This document shows positions 50,125 through 58,580 of a DNA stretch of 64,000 bases, piece by piece. This DNA is from Bradyrhizobium arachidis (lineage in GTDB: Bacteria > Pseudomonadota > Alphaproteobacteria > Rhizobiales > Xanthobacteraceae). Under the pieces are notes generated by a model. It did no database searches. It was not told where the DNA came from and worked only from the letters and a program-made list of their open reading frames with translations. The translations under genes were made by a program, and so were the position numbers. The stretch covers positions 8,122,001 to 8,186,000 of the forward strand of contig NZ_CP030050.1 of the NCBI RefSeq assembly GCF_015291705.1, written 5' to 3'. Numbering within the stretch: the stretch's first letter is position 1; each line of letters begins with the position of its first letter.

Positions 50125-50850
50125 TTATTTTTGAGCCCCGAGTTCCGACAGGTCATCCAGCACAAACCGCGCCGCGCTGAAGTCGTCATCCCGGAAGAAC
50201 ATGCTGCGCGTAATGAGAACCGGAATAACCGCCCGCGACGCCGCGATCAGCCCGTTGCCAGAATCCTCGATCGCGACACAGTCGGAGGCATGGAGCCTCA
50301 GCCGCGCCAGGATCTCGAGATAGACATCCGGCGCCGGCTTCTTGTTCCTGACATCATCACCAGCAACGATGGCATCGAAATCCGCAGCCCAGCGGGTCCC
50401 CAGCGCTCGAGACAGCAGCGCATCGATGTTGCCGTGCGACGTCGTGGTCGCGATCGCGAGCCGCTGGCCACGCGCCTTAGCCTCGGCCAACCGCTCCGCC
50501 ACGCCGGGCCTTAAGGGACAGCAGCCGGTTTCGACCAGCTCCGCATAATGCGCGGTCTTGATGCGGTGAAGCGCCGCGATGTCCACATCGGACAATGGCG
50601 GGGCGGCTGCCAGCCTCGCGTGGTAGGCACGCATGCGTTCCTTGCCGCCGGTCACCCGCAGCAGGTCCTTGTAGATGGCACGGTCCCACTGCCAGTCGAG
50701 ACCATGGCGGACGAAGGCGTGGTTGAACGCCTGCCGATGCAGCTCCTCGGTCTCGGCGAGGGTGCCGTCGACATCGAAGATCAGCGCGGCCGCGCTGCGG
50801 ATCAGCTCCGCCGCGCCAGAGCGCGTCATGGTGGCCGCTTCCGCCTGCAT
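50125..50850 (-). CDS. HAD-IA hydrolase, CbbY/beta-phosphoglucomutase-like
   Basis: 241 residues. Motif I is LIFDVDGTLAETEELHRQAF with both Asp residues, motif II is AIATTTS, and motif III/IV is NKKPAPDVYLEI followed by IEDSGNGLIAA. A helical cap spans about 35-110. It probably dephosphorylates or isomerises a sugar phosphate; CbbY homologues act on xylulose-1,5-bisphosphate. GGGAGGCATCGAC precedes the ATG. It is convergent with the NTF2-like gene, and no operon partner is seen. Confidence 0.9.
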   Translation of the reverse strand: MQAEAATMTRSGAAELIRSAAALIFDVDGTLAETEELHRQAFNHAFVRHGLDWQWDRAIYKDLLRVTGGKERMRAYHARLAAAPPLSDVDIAALHRIKTAHYAELVETGCCPLRPGVAERLAEAKARGQRLAIATTTSHGNIDALLSRALGTRWAADFDAIVAGDDVRNKKPAPDVYLEILARLRLHASDCVAIEDSGNGLIAASRAVIPVLITRSMFFRDDDFSAARFVLDDLSELGAQK

Positions 50851-50993
50851 GTCGATGCCTCCCGGTGTCGAGCGAGCATTGCCTGCACCGGCCGGCGAGA
50901 CAAATCGGAATATCTTTTGCCGGACCCAAAAATCTCTTATGAGCGAGACGCGCGGCGAGCGCGAACGGGAACCTTGACCTGCACGGGAGACGC

Positions 50994-51842
50994 ATGCGGC
51001 TCTTCATCCTCGGCCTCGGCTACAGCGTCCGGCGCTTCGTCCGCAAATTCGGCGACAGCTTCTCCCATGTCGCCGGCACCGTGCGCGATCCCGCGCAGCG
51101 GAACGATCTCGCCGGCATCGAGGTCCACGAATTTTCCGGCGGCAGTCCGGCGCGCGAGACGGTCGAACGCATCAGCGAGGCCGATGTCCTTCTCATCTCG
51201 ATCCCGCCCGGCAGCAGCGGCGATCCTGCCATCGCCGCATTCGGCGACGTGCTGGCGGCGGGCCGCCGCAAGGTCGTCTATCTCTCCACCATCGGCGTCT
51301 ATGGCGATCACGCCGGCGGATGGGTCGATGAGAGCACGCCGCCACAGGCGACGCTCGAGCGCACACGCATGCGCGTTGCGGCCGAGCAGGCCTGGGCGGA
51401 CGCAACCGGCGGCGAGGCCGCGATCCTGCGGCTTGCCGGCATCTACGGCCCAGGCCGCAATGCGCTGGTGACGCTGCGCGCGGGCACGGCAAGGCGCATC
51501 ATCAAGCCCGGACAGGTGTTCAATCGCATCCATGTCGACGACATCGCGGGCGCGATCATGGCAGCGATCCAGCGCGAGGGCGAGGGTACCTGGAACGTCT
51601 GCGACGACGAGCCGGCGCCGCCGCAGGACGTCATCACCTATGCCGCGAAGCTGATGAACGTTGCGCCGCCGCCGGAAGAAGCCTTCGAGACCGCCGAGAT
51701 GTCGGCGATGGCACGCAGCTTCTATGCCAGCAGCGCCCGCGTCTCCAACGCAAGACTGAAGCGAGAGCTCGGCGTCACGCTCGCCTATCCGACCTACCGC
51801 CACGGCCTCGATGCGCTCTGGCACATCGGCGAAGGACGCTAG
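50994..51842 (+). CDS. NAD(P)-dependent epimerase/dehydratase-like (extended SDR, YeeZ-like) protein
   Basis: 282 residues. An atypical nucleotide motif LFILGLGYSVRRFVRKFG replaces the common GxxGxxG. VVYLSTIGVYGDHAGGWVDE holds the SDR Ser/Thr and Tyr region, and ILRLAGIYGPGRNALVTLR, then NRIHVDDIAGAIMAAI and GTWNVCDDEPAPPQDV, are typical of atypical extended SDRs such as YeeZ. The YxxxK lysine is not visible (Y-G-D-H-A), so catalysis is uncertain. GGGAGACGC precedes the ATG. Confidence 0.85.
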   Translation: MRLFILGLGYSVRRFVRKFGDSFSHVAGTVRDPAQRNDLAGIEVHEFSGGSPARETVERISEADVLLISIPPGSSGDPAIAAFGDVLAAGRRKVVYLSTIGVYGDHAGGWVDESTPPQATLERTRMRVAAEQAWADATGGEAAILRLAGIYGPGRNALVTLRAGTARRIIKPGQVFNRIHVDDIAGAIMAAIQREGEGTWNVCDDEPAPPQDVITYAAKLMNVAPPPEEAFETAEMSAMARSFYASSARVSNARLKRELGVTLAYPTYRHGLDALWHIGEGR

Positions 51843-51963
51843 GGTTCCGGCATCACCGGTGCGTCCCAGACATGCTGGGTGCGCGCTTGACTTCGCGCCA
51901 GCGCGGTCGTGATCTAGGCGTCGAGCGAGCCATTCGCAAAACGAGCTCGCCTGGGAGGATGCA

Positions 51964-53232
51964 ATGAAGAAGACGATCGCCATGATCGCGGCGGCGGCTG
52001 CCGTCATCACGTTCGGTGCAGCGCGCGCCGCACCGCTGCCCGAAACAAATCCCGATGACGCTGGCTTCTCCAAGCAGGGCCTGGCGCGGCTCGACAGCTT
52101 CTTCGCGCGCGAGATCGCCGCCAAGCGCGTACCCGGCGCGGTCGTCGCCATCGCGCGCGACGGCAAGCTCGTGCACTACAAGGCCTATGGCATGCTCGAT
52201 CCGGACAAGGGCACGCCGATGCCGGTCGATGCGATCTTCGCGCTCGCTTCGATGACCAAGCCGATGGCCGCGGTCGCAGGTCTGACCCTGATGGAAAAGG
52301 GTCAGCTCCCGCTCCAGGCAAAATTGTCGGACTACTATCCCGGCTTTGCCGACATGAAGGTCGGCGTTCAGCAGGCCGACGGCTCGCTGAAATTCGAGCC
52401 GCAGGCCTCGCCGATCTTCATTCACGACCTCTACCGGCACACGTCCGGCCTGATGTATGGCGGCCGCCCGGACTCCTCCAGCGCGCTTGCGCGGCAATAC
52501 CCCGATGGCGTCGCGCCCGCGATCGAAGGCGACACCCCGGCTTTCATCGAGCGCATCACCAAACTGCCGCTGGCGCATCAACCCTCGACCGAGTTCGAAT
52601 ACGGGTTTTCGATCGACGTGCTCGGCGCCGTCGTCGAGAAAGTCAGCGAGCAGAAGCTCGGCGACTATCTCGCGGCCAATGTCTGGCAACCGCTCGGCAT
52701 GAAGGACGCGACCTTCCACCCCACCGACGCGCAGCGCCCCCGCCTCGCCCGCCCGTTCGCCAACGATCCGCTGACCGGCAAGCCGCAGGCCATCAAGCTG
52801 CTCGACACGCCGACCAAGTTCGATTGCGGCGGCGCCTGCTCGTTCGCGACGATCGGCGATTACGTCCGCTTCGGACAGATGCTGCTCAATGGCGGCGAGC
52901 TCGACGGCCAGCGTATCCTCTCGCCCAAGACCGTGCACCACATGACGACCAACCATCTCGGCCCCGAGATCAAGAACAACGTGGCCAACATCGAGCCGCA
53001 CCGCGCCGGTTTCGGCTTTGGCCTCGCGGTCGCGGTGCGCACCAGCGAGGGGCTGTCGTCGGTGCCCGGCAATCCCGGCGAGTTCACCTGGAACGGCGCT
53101 TACGGGACGCAGTTCTTCTGCGATCCGAAGGAACGTCTCGTCGTCGTTGTCGGAACGGCGGCGCCGGGTGAGCTGCGCAAATACTACCGCGAGCAGGTCC
53201 AGGACATCGTCTATGGCGCAATGACGAAGTGA
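51964..53232 (+). CDS. Serine hydrolase, class C beta-lactamase / penicillin-binding-like
   Basis: 422 residues. A Sec leader ending AARAA is followed by GAVVAIARDGKLVHYKAYG. The SxxK motif is SMTK at residues 96-99; a Tyr in FEYGFSIDVLG occupies the YxN region, and HRAGFGFGLAV replaces the KTG strand. Such proteins are usually esterases or D-aminopeptidases rather than true beta-lactamases. GGAGGATGCA precedes the ATG. Probably periplasmic. It ends before a strong bidirectional terminator. Confidence 0.92.
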   Translation: MKKTIAMIAAAAAVITFGAARAAPLPETNPDDAGFSKQGLARLDSFFAREIAAKRVPGAVVAIARDGKLVHYKAYGMLDPDKGTPMPVDAIFALASMTKPMAAVAGLTLMEKGQLPLQAKLSDYYPGFADMKVGVQQADGSLKFEPQASPIFIHDLYRHTSGLMYGGRPDSSSALARQYPDGVAPAIEGDTPAFIERITKLPLAHQPSTEFEYGFSIDVLGAVVEKVSEQKLGDYLAANVWQPLGMKDATFHPTDAQRPRLARPFANDPLTGKPQAIKLLDTPTKFDCGGACSFATIGDYVRFGQMLLNGGELDGQRILSPKTVHHMTTNHLGPEIKNNVANIEPHRAGFGFGLAVAVRTSEGLSSVPGNPGEFTWNGAYGTQFFCDPKERLVVVVGTAAPGELRKYYREQVQDIVYGAMTK

Positions 53233-53245
53233 GCCTCGAATAGAG

Positions 53246-53272
53246 AAAGGGCGGCCACTCCGGCCGCCCTTT
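53246..53272. terminator. Bidirectional rho-independent terminator
   Basis: AAAGGGCGGCC (53246-53256) pairs exactly with GGCCGCCCTTT (53262-53272) across a 5-base loop. The A and T runs at the ends give U-tracts on both strands, fitting the convergent serine hydrolase and dienelactone hydrolase genes. Confidence 0.85.
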
Positions 53273-53286
53273 CGAAAACGCTGCCC

Positions 53287-54174
53287 TTAGCTCAATACGC
53301 CGTATTTCTTGAACCAGGCCTGCGCCTGCTTCCAGGCATCCTCCGCGGCGTCCCTGCGGTAGCTGCCGCGATAGTCGGCATGGAAGCCGTGCGGCGCCTC
53401 GGGATAGATCTTGAATTCGGCCGTCTTCTTGTTCTGCTCCAGCGCCGCCTTGAGCTGCTCGACCTGGGCGACCGGAATGCCGGTATCGGCCCCGCCATAC
53501 AGGCCGAGCACCGGCGCCTTCATCTCGGGGGCAAGCTGCATCGGGCTCTTCGGCCAGAGCGGATTGGCCGGATCGACCGGCGGACCGTAGAAGGCGACGC
53601 CGGCCTTGAGCGCGCCGCCATGGGCGGCATATTCCCAGACCGTGCGTCCGCCGCGGCAGAAGCCGATGATGCCCAGCTTCGTGCTGTCGCCGCCCTGCGA
53701 TCCCGCCCAGGCCACCGTCGCGTCGAGATCGGTCAATAGCTCGGCGTCCGGCTTGGCATTGACGATCGGCAGCAGGTCCTTGACGTCGGTGATCCTGGTG
53801 AGATCGGTGCCCTTGCGGAAGTAATAGTCAGGCGCGACCGCGAACGCGCCGAGCTTGGCCAGGCGCCGCGTCACGTCCTTGATGTATTCGTGCAGGCCAA
53901 AAATCTCCATCGCGACGATGATCACCGGCGCCTTGGTGTTGCCGGCAGGGCGAGCAAAATAGGCCGGCATCTCTTCCGAGCCGACCTTGATCTTGGCGTC
54001 GCCGGTCTGGAGGCCGTTGGTGTCGGTCGTGATGATGTCGGCGCGAACCGGACCGGCCGCGAGCGTGTAGCCAGCGGCGACGGCCGCCGTGGCGCTCATG
54101 AATCCGCGGCGCGAGACCGGGGCGACTTTCGTCAGGCCGACGACGTCGGATGTCATGGTGGTTTCGAAGCTCAT
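53287..54174 (-). CDS. Dienelactone hydrolase family protein with Tat leader
   Basis: 295 residues. SRRGFMSATAAVAAGYTLAA around residues 21-40 is a twin-arginine leader, preceded by about 20 extra residues. The hydrolase domain has nucleophile Cys in GIIGFCRGGRTVWEY (about residue 173), an Asp in YGGADTGIP and His in PEAPHGFHADYR, the classical Cys-Asp-His triad. The family opens dienelactones of aromatic degradation, but also acts on other esters. Export to the periplasm is unusual. AGGAAGGG precedes the ATG. Confidence 0.9.
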   Translation of the reverse strand: MSFETTMTSDVVGLTKVAPVSRRGFMSATAAVAAGYTLAAGPVRADIITTDTNGLQTGDAKIKVGSEEMPAYFARPAGNTKAPVIIVAMEIFGLHEYIKDVTRRLAKLGAFAVAPDYYFRKGTDLTRITDVKDLLPIVNAKPDAELLTDLDATVAWAGSQGGDSTKLGIIGFCRGGRTVWEYAAHGGALKAGVAFYGPPVDPANPLWPKSPMQLAPEMKAPVLGLYGGADTGIPVAQVEQLKAALEQNKKTAEFKIYPEAPHGFHADYRGSYRRDAAEDAWKQAQAWFKKYGVLS

Positions 54175-54829
54175 CGGTATCCCTTCCTGCTTATGGTGGT
54201 GCCCCGGGGGCGACGCATTCGCCGATAGTTAACGGGCAAAGGCAAGTCACCAGCCTGCGAGCACGCGGTTCTCGGTATCATCCCTTCGTTGGCGCGGACC
54301 ATCGGCCGCGCGCCGGACTCTGAACAAGAGACCGGCGGCCGATCGGATCGGCCATACGCCAGCCGTCGGATTTGATCGTGTGCGGGCTTTAACCGCGTGG
54401 CTGCGCTGCGACGCAACATCCATTAACCCAACATTACAGTTCTGCTGCCGCAACCCACGCGGTCAGAAGCTGCAGACTGCGGCCACTTCGCACAATTCGA
54501 AAAGGCTCCGCCGCAACAAATAGGCTGTGCGGTGGCGGCAACGACACATCATGTTGCCCAGACGCAGCGCGCCGCCGGAATCCGGCCGGTGAAGCGCAGT
54601 CATTTGACTGAAATTTTCCGAAGAGTTGAGCCGTACGATTCACTCGAACTTTCTTTGTGACGCCCTAGTTCCACGTCCGGAGGTTCCCTCTTGGAAACCG
54701 AAGGGCGACTTCCAAGAGCGCTCCGCCGTCCATTCGGACGAAGGATCGCCCGAGAGCTTCATTGTCGTCCACCCAGATTGCGCTACCCAAGGCTCAATTG
54801 AATAAAGCTTTATCCGACCTGGAATTGAA
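54175..54829. other. 655-base intergenic region, nothing recognised
   Basis: This stretch between the divergent dienelactone hydrolase and MarR genes shows no open frame with convincing start, ribosome binding site and amino-acid composition, and no clear repeat. It begins with the DLH leader and ends with the MarR leader. Its base composition is slightly less GC-rich near 54600-54829, as expected of a promoter region. Confidence 0.5.
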
Positions 54830-55405
54830 ATGAACTTGGCTCGTGAATCGATTGAACTGTTGGAGCAGGTCGCGCGAATCCTCTGGTTCGAAGGCACCAA
54901 GCACGGCTTGCGCGACCGCGAGTGGATGGCGCTGCGATTCCTTTCCCGCGCCAACCGGTTTTCCCGGACGCCTTCGGCGCTCGCAAGCTACGTCGGCACC
55001 ACGCGCGGCACCGCCTCGTTCATCATCGGCGAGCTCGAGCGGCTCGGCTATCTGGAGCGAAAGCGCTCGGCCACTGACAAGCGATCGGTGATGCTGAGCG
55101 TGACGCAGCAGGGCAAGAAGTTCCTGGTGCGCGATCCCGTCAGCGTTCTCGTCGAGGCAATTGCCGTCCTCGACGACGACGCCAAGGTCCGCTTCCGCGA
55201 CGCACTCCGTCACGTACTGGATCAGTCCGACGCTGCCGAGCAGCGGCACCACACCGATGTCTGCAAGCGATGCATCTTCCTTCGCGAGGATCGCACTTCC
55301 CCCGATAGCAAGACAGCCGAGTTCAGCTGCCGCCTGTTCCGCGCGCCGATCGCGGAAGCGGAGGTGGATCTGCTATGCACCAGCTTCGAGCATCACCGCC
55401 AATAG
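54830..55405 (+). CDS. MarR family transcriptional regulator with C-terminal four-cysteine cluster
   Basis: 191 residues. The winged helix lies at about 30-100: RDREWMALRFLSRANRFSRT, SALASYVGTTRGTASFIIG and the wing ERKRSATDKRSVMLSVTQQG. The C-terminus adds Cys 145 and 148 (DVCKRC), Cys 167 and Cys 183, a spacing that suggests binding of zinc or an iron-sulfur/redox centre, in addition to dimerisation. The sensed signal may therefore be a metal or oxidant. No target gene is obvious; the downstream gene is convergent. Confidence 0.88.
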   Translation: MNLARESIELLEQVARILWFEGTKHGLRDREWMALRFLSRANRFSRTPSALASYVGTTRGTASFIIGELERLGYLERKRSATDKRSVMLSVTQQGKKFLVRDPVSVLVEAIAVLDDDAKVRFRDALRHVLDQSDAAEQRHHTDVCKRCIFLREDRTSPDSKTAEFSCRLFRAPIAEAEVDLLCTSFEHHRQ

Positions 55406-55419
55406 AGGGCGGCCTTTGC

Positions 55420-56376
55420 TCAGGGCGTCGCCTTGCGTGACGAATAGATGACGCCGCTGCTGGACTCCACCACCAGGCGACCGTTCTCGTTCTTGATGTC
55501 CTCGATGCGGCCAAGGCCGGGCACCTGCTGTCCCAGCACGACCTCGATGACGCCGTTCGGACTTTGCAGGATCGCGATCCCCTCATAGGCCTGGCGAACC
55601 GACCAGCCCTTGACGACCTTCCGCGGCGCGGACGGAGGTACCGAGCCGGTGACCTCGGGCGCTGCGAGCGAAGCCATCATCGGTGCAGCCTGTGACGGCG
55701 GCTGCGAAGCAACGGCCGCGGGCGCCGGCGCCTGAGCCTGCACCTGGGCGAGCCTGTCGAGCTTCGCCGTCGAGGACGAGCTCACCCGCTCGATCCGGTC
55801 GAGATTCTCGGCGAACCTACCGAAGCGATCGTTGGTCGCCTTGCTCGATTGATCGACCGCGGTGCGCAGACCGTCGAGATTTTCGGACACGCCCGACACC
55901 TGCTTGCGCAGTTGCGCGACCGTCTCGCGCAGAATCCTGATCTCGGTGTTGGCCGCGACGTTGTTCTGCGCAGGCTGCGTGGTGAGATAGGCGATCACGC
56001 CGGTGCAGGCGCAGACCACCAGGATCGCGGCGACCGCCAATGTTGCGAGCGGCACGACCCAGGTCGGACGCGGCGGCGGCGGCTTGGCCACGATCACGGC
56101 CGGCTTGATCACGGCCGGGGCAGGCTTGGGTATCGCCATCTTGTCGAGGCGCGCCTTGGCGCGAATGCGCTTCAGCCCTTCGAGCGCCTCTTTCGCCAGC
56201 ACTTCATCGTTCACCGCGGCCGACACGCGCTTCGCGTTCGCTGCGGGTTTGGTGCTTGCTGCGGGCCTGGAATTTTGCGTCGCGCTGTCCTTCATATTGC
56301 TTGCCGCCGGAGCCGGCTTCGCCGCCGCGGAAACATCAGCGGTTTCGCTGGGACGAGCTTGTCCATCGGACGACAT
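55420..56376 (-). CDS. Conserved-looking membrane-anchored coiled-coil protein, function unknown
   Basis: 318 residues. An Ala/Pro-rich cytoplasmic N-terminus (1-105) precedes one membrane helix (WVVPLATLAVAAILVVCACT, about 106-130). A periplasmic heptad-like region follows (about 145-205, LRETVAQLRKQVSGVSENLD), then an Ala/Pro/Gln linker, then a compact C-terminal domain of about 65 residues containing GVIEVVLGQQVPGLGRIEDI. The architecture resembles an envelope-spanning tether. GGAGC precedes the ATG. I do not recognise a named family. Confidence 0.75.
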   Translation of the reverse strand: MSSDGQARPSETADVSAAAKPAPAASNMKDSATQNSRPAASTKPAANAKRVSAAVNDEVLAKEALEGLKRIRAKARLDKMAIPKPAPAVIKPAVIVAKPPPPRPTWVVPLATLAVAAILVVCACTGVIAYLTTQPAQNNVAANTEIRILRETVAQLRKQVSGVSENLDGLRTAVDQSSKATNDRFGRFAENLDRIERVSSSSTAKLDRLAQVQAQAPAPAAVASQPPSQAAPMMASLAAPEVTGSVPPSAPRKVVKGWSVRQAYEGIAILQSPNGVIEVVLGQQVPGLGRIEDIKNENGRLVVESSSGVIYSSRKATP

Positions 56377-57199
56377 GTGAAAATGCTCCGTTCAGTTCGA
56401 TCTGTTGATCGACGAGATTATTTGCCGAAGCTTGCCTGAAACGTGCGCATCGAAAAGCTTTCAACGCGCGCGATGCGACCTCAATGAGTCGAACGCGACA
56501 CGCACGCGGCGAGAGTGCGACTCGAAAGACACACACTCGCCAAGATTTCGCCAAGCTGGAGTCCAGCCGCCACACATGAGTCGAATTGTCGCATGTGGAA
56601 AAACGGGAGCACGAGTCAATCCGGGGTTGAAAACCCCTCGCTACGCGTCACCGGTAGCACCACTCAAAATTGCTGTGATTATACGGACATGCGGAACTTT
56701 AGAACCGCCAAGGTGCAAAACTAGTTCGAAATTCAAATCAACTGATGCGGTTGAAAATATCAAGAAACAACTCGAAACAAATCAACAGCATCAAACATGC
56801 ATAGCAATCGCTTTGCGGCGCGCGCTTGATCGGAATTAGGCAATTGTTACGGTCCTACTCAAGTGATTCTCTCGCCAGTTGGCGAGGAGATCGACAAAGT
56901 TCAGTAGCGTTTCGGACACGATGAGCAACTTGGCGCAACTGTACTAGGTCGTATTCTCAATCCGCTCCGCGGGGTGATCCGTAAGACACCCGCCGGGCCT
57001 CACACAGTAAGCGTTCAGTATCGAGTCGAAGTAGCAGGCCTGCTCACGCAGGCACTGAATGCGTAGGGCTGCCCGCGAATATCGAAACCATAACAACGGT
57101 TCGCGGGAGGGAAATATCGTCAAACAGCATGGCTGCCGAGCCGGGGCATCACAAACAACCACCCGGCCGCTGCAAGTGCGAAACAGGGGCGAAAGACTG
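56377..57199. other. 823-base intergenic region, AT-richer than its surroundings
   Basis: No gene is convincing here. The part from about 56600 to 56900 is distinctly richer in A and T than the neighbouring coding DNA. It contains a small hairpin GGGGTT-GAA-AACCCC (56623-56637). The right end holds the leader of the FtcR-like gene with an 8-base dyad. The length suggests a complex promoter or small RNA, neither demonstrated. Confidence 0.5.
57072..57107. promoter_or_regulatory. Dyad upstream of the FtcR-like gene
   Basis: CCCGCGAA (57072-57079) and TTCGCGGG (57100-57107) are exact inverted complements separated by 20 bases, about 93 bases before the regulator start. They could form an RNA hairpin in the leader or be a protein-binding site. 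Confidence 0.35.
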
Positions 57200-57976
57200 A
57201 TGTATATTATCGTTGATGATCGCGAGAGCGTCACGAACAGCTACGTTGTAGGGCTCGTTCGCGAAGGTGTATCGTCGATCGGATTCTCCTCCGGAGAATT
57301 CTGGGACTGGCTGCAATCTGCGAGTGAATCGGATCTGGCAGCGGTCGATGCCTTCCTGCTCGGGGATTGCGATGCCCGCGGAAGCCTGCCGCGGGCGATG
57401 CGCAAGCGCTCCTCGGCTCCCATCATCGCCATGAGCGGCCAGAAGATGCTCAAGAACACGCTCGAGCTGTTCGAGTCGGGCGTCGACGACGTCGTGCACG
57501 TGCCCATACACCTGCGCGAGATCCTCGCCCGAACGGCCGCGATCGCGCGCCGCCGGGTTGGCGATCTGCCGAGGCCCTGCGAGAGCCGGATCCAGGTCTT
57601 CTTCAACGGACGTGACCCCGAGATCGCGGGCCACGCCCTCACCCTGCCCCGCCGCGAACTGCGCATCCTCGAATATATGGTCGCCAACCACGGCAAGTGG
57701 ATCACCAAGACGCAGATCTTCAACGCGGTCTACGGCATCTTCGAGTCGACCTTCGACGAGAGCGTGATCGAGAGCCACGTCAGCAAGCTGCGCAAGAAGC
57801 TTCGCGACCGCCTCGGTTTCGATGCGATCGTGGCCCGGCGCTACGTCGGATACCGCCTCAACATCCCCGCGGGCGAGACCATCGACGTGCCGATGCAGGA
57901 GCTCGACGAGGTCGGCATCCTCCTGAACACGGCGCGCGCCGCCCCGGCCCCTGCGGCGTATCCCGCCGGAAACTGA
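57200..57976 (+). CDS. Orphan OmpR-type response regulator, FtcR/LafR-like flagellar regulator
   Basis: 258 residues from the ATG at 57200, with AGGGGCGAAAG upstream; a longer in-frame extension has no ribosome binding site. Residues 1-115 form a divergent receiver domain (MYIIVDDRESVTNSYVVGLV); the phospho-acceptor Asp is not clearly at its usual place (FLLGDCD). Residues about 130-235 are an OmpR-type winged helix (LPRRELRILEYMVANHGKWI, then HVSKLRKKLRDRLGFDAI). Length, start and flagellar neighbours match FtcR, the class II flagellar activator of Rhizobiales, LafR in Bradyrhizobium lateral flagella. Confidence 0.8.
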   Translation: MYIIVDDRESVTNSYVVGLVREGVSSIGFSSGEFWDWLQSASESDLAAVDAFLLGDCDARGSLPRAMRKRSSAPIIAMSGQKMLKNTLELFESGVDDVVHVPIHLREILARTAAIARRRVGDLPRPCESRIQVFFNGRDPEIAGHALTLPRRELRILEYMVANHGKWITKTQIFNAVYGIFESTFDESVIESHVSKLRKKLRDRLGFDAIVARRYVGYRLNIPAGETIDVPMQELDEVGILLNTARAAPAPAAYPAGN

Positions 57977-58003
57977 CGCGGCAGCGCACCGCCACAACAA
58001 CGA

Positions 58004-58041
58004 CAACGGCCTCTGCGGAGCATCCTTCGCAGAGGCCGTTG
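58004..58041. terminator. Strong hairpin between FtcR-like gene and flagellar cluster
   Basis: CAACGGCCTCTGCG (58004-58017) and CGCAGAGGCCGTTG (58028-58041) form an exact 14-base stem with a 10-base loop. It lies between convergent genes and is the likely transcription stop for both strands, though a T-run is lacking. Confidence 0.65.
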
Positions 58042-58124
58042 CACTGTTGGGGACCGAGGCCAGCTGAAATCAGGCCACGCAGCGCGGCGCAGCCGGAGGG
58101 CCGCCCACGCTTGTTCCGCGACGC

Positions 58125-58580
58125 CTACTGCTTCTGGAATTCTTCCTTTGATACGTAGTTGAAGTCCTCGACCAGGACGTCCTGGACGACGTCGGCCTGC
58201 ATCCGTTCGTTGACGCGCTGCTTGATCGCCGTCGTGAGGATCGAGAGATCGTAACGGGCGAGCTTCCTGAAATCGAGACGGTCGTCGGCGTAGATCCTGC
58301 GGAAGGCCTCGTCGACGACGAACGGCTCCGGCGGAACGTTGAGCTGGTGCATGGTCCGCGCCTCGATGGTGTAGACGAAGCGCGCCACGATGTAGCCCTG
58401 CACGCTGCCACCCTCGATCATCGGCACGCTCAGCGCCCGCGTCTTCTGGTATTGCAGCCCGTCGAGATACTCGTCCTTCGCCGGCAGCAGGCTGCCGTTT
58501 TCCTTCCAATAGGCCACGCCATAGCTCGTGCCCGCGGTGAGGATGCAAACCCAGAGGCCGGCCAGAACGAGTCTGATCAT
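58125..58580 (-). CDS. Small membrane-anchored flagellar-cluster protein, function unknown
   Basis: 151 residues. An N-terminal membrane anchor (LVLAGLWVCILTAGTSYGVA) precedes a soluble periplasmic part with SVQGYIVARFVYTIEARTMH and YDLSILTTAIKQRVNERMQA, DVVQDVLVEDFNYVSKEE, reminiscent of FliL-like proteins but not certainly related. The ATG at 58580 overlaps the FlgN-like stop as ATGA. As last gene of the flagellar run it probably acts in basal-body or motor function. Confidence 0.7.
   Translation of the reverse strand: MIRLVLAGLWVCILTAGTSYGVAYWKENGSLLPAKDEYLDGLQYQKTRALSVPMIEGGSVQGYIVARFVYTIEARTMHQLNVPPEPFVVDEAFRRIYADDRLDFRKLARYDLSILTTAIKQRVNERMQADVVQDVLVEDFNYVSKEEFQKQ

Noticed and set aside
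51964..53232. True class C beta-lactamase (resistance gene)
   Set aside because: SxxK is present, but the YxN and KTG motifs are replaced (YGF, HRAG), which fits the esterase/peptidase-like branch better.
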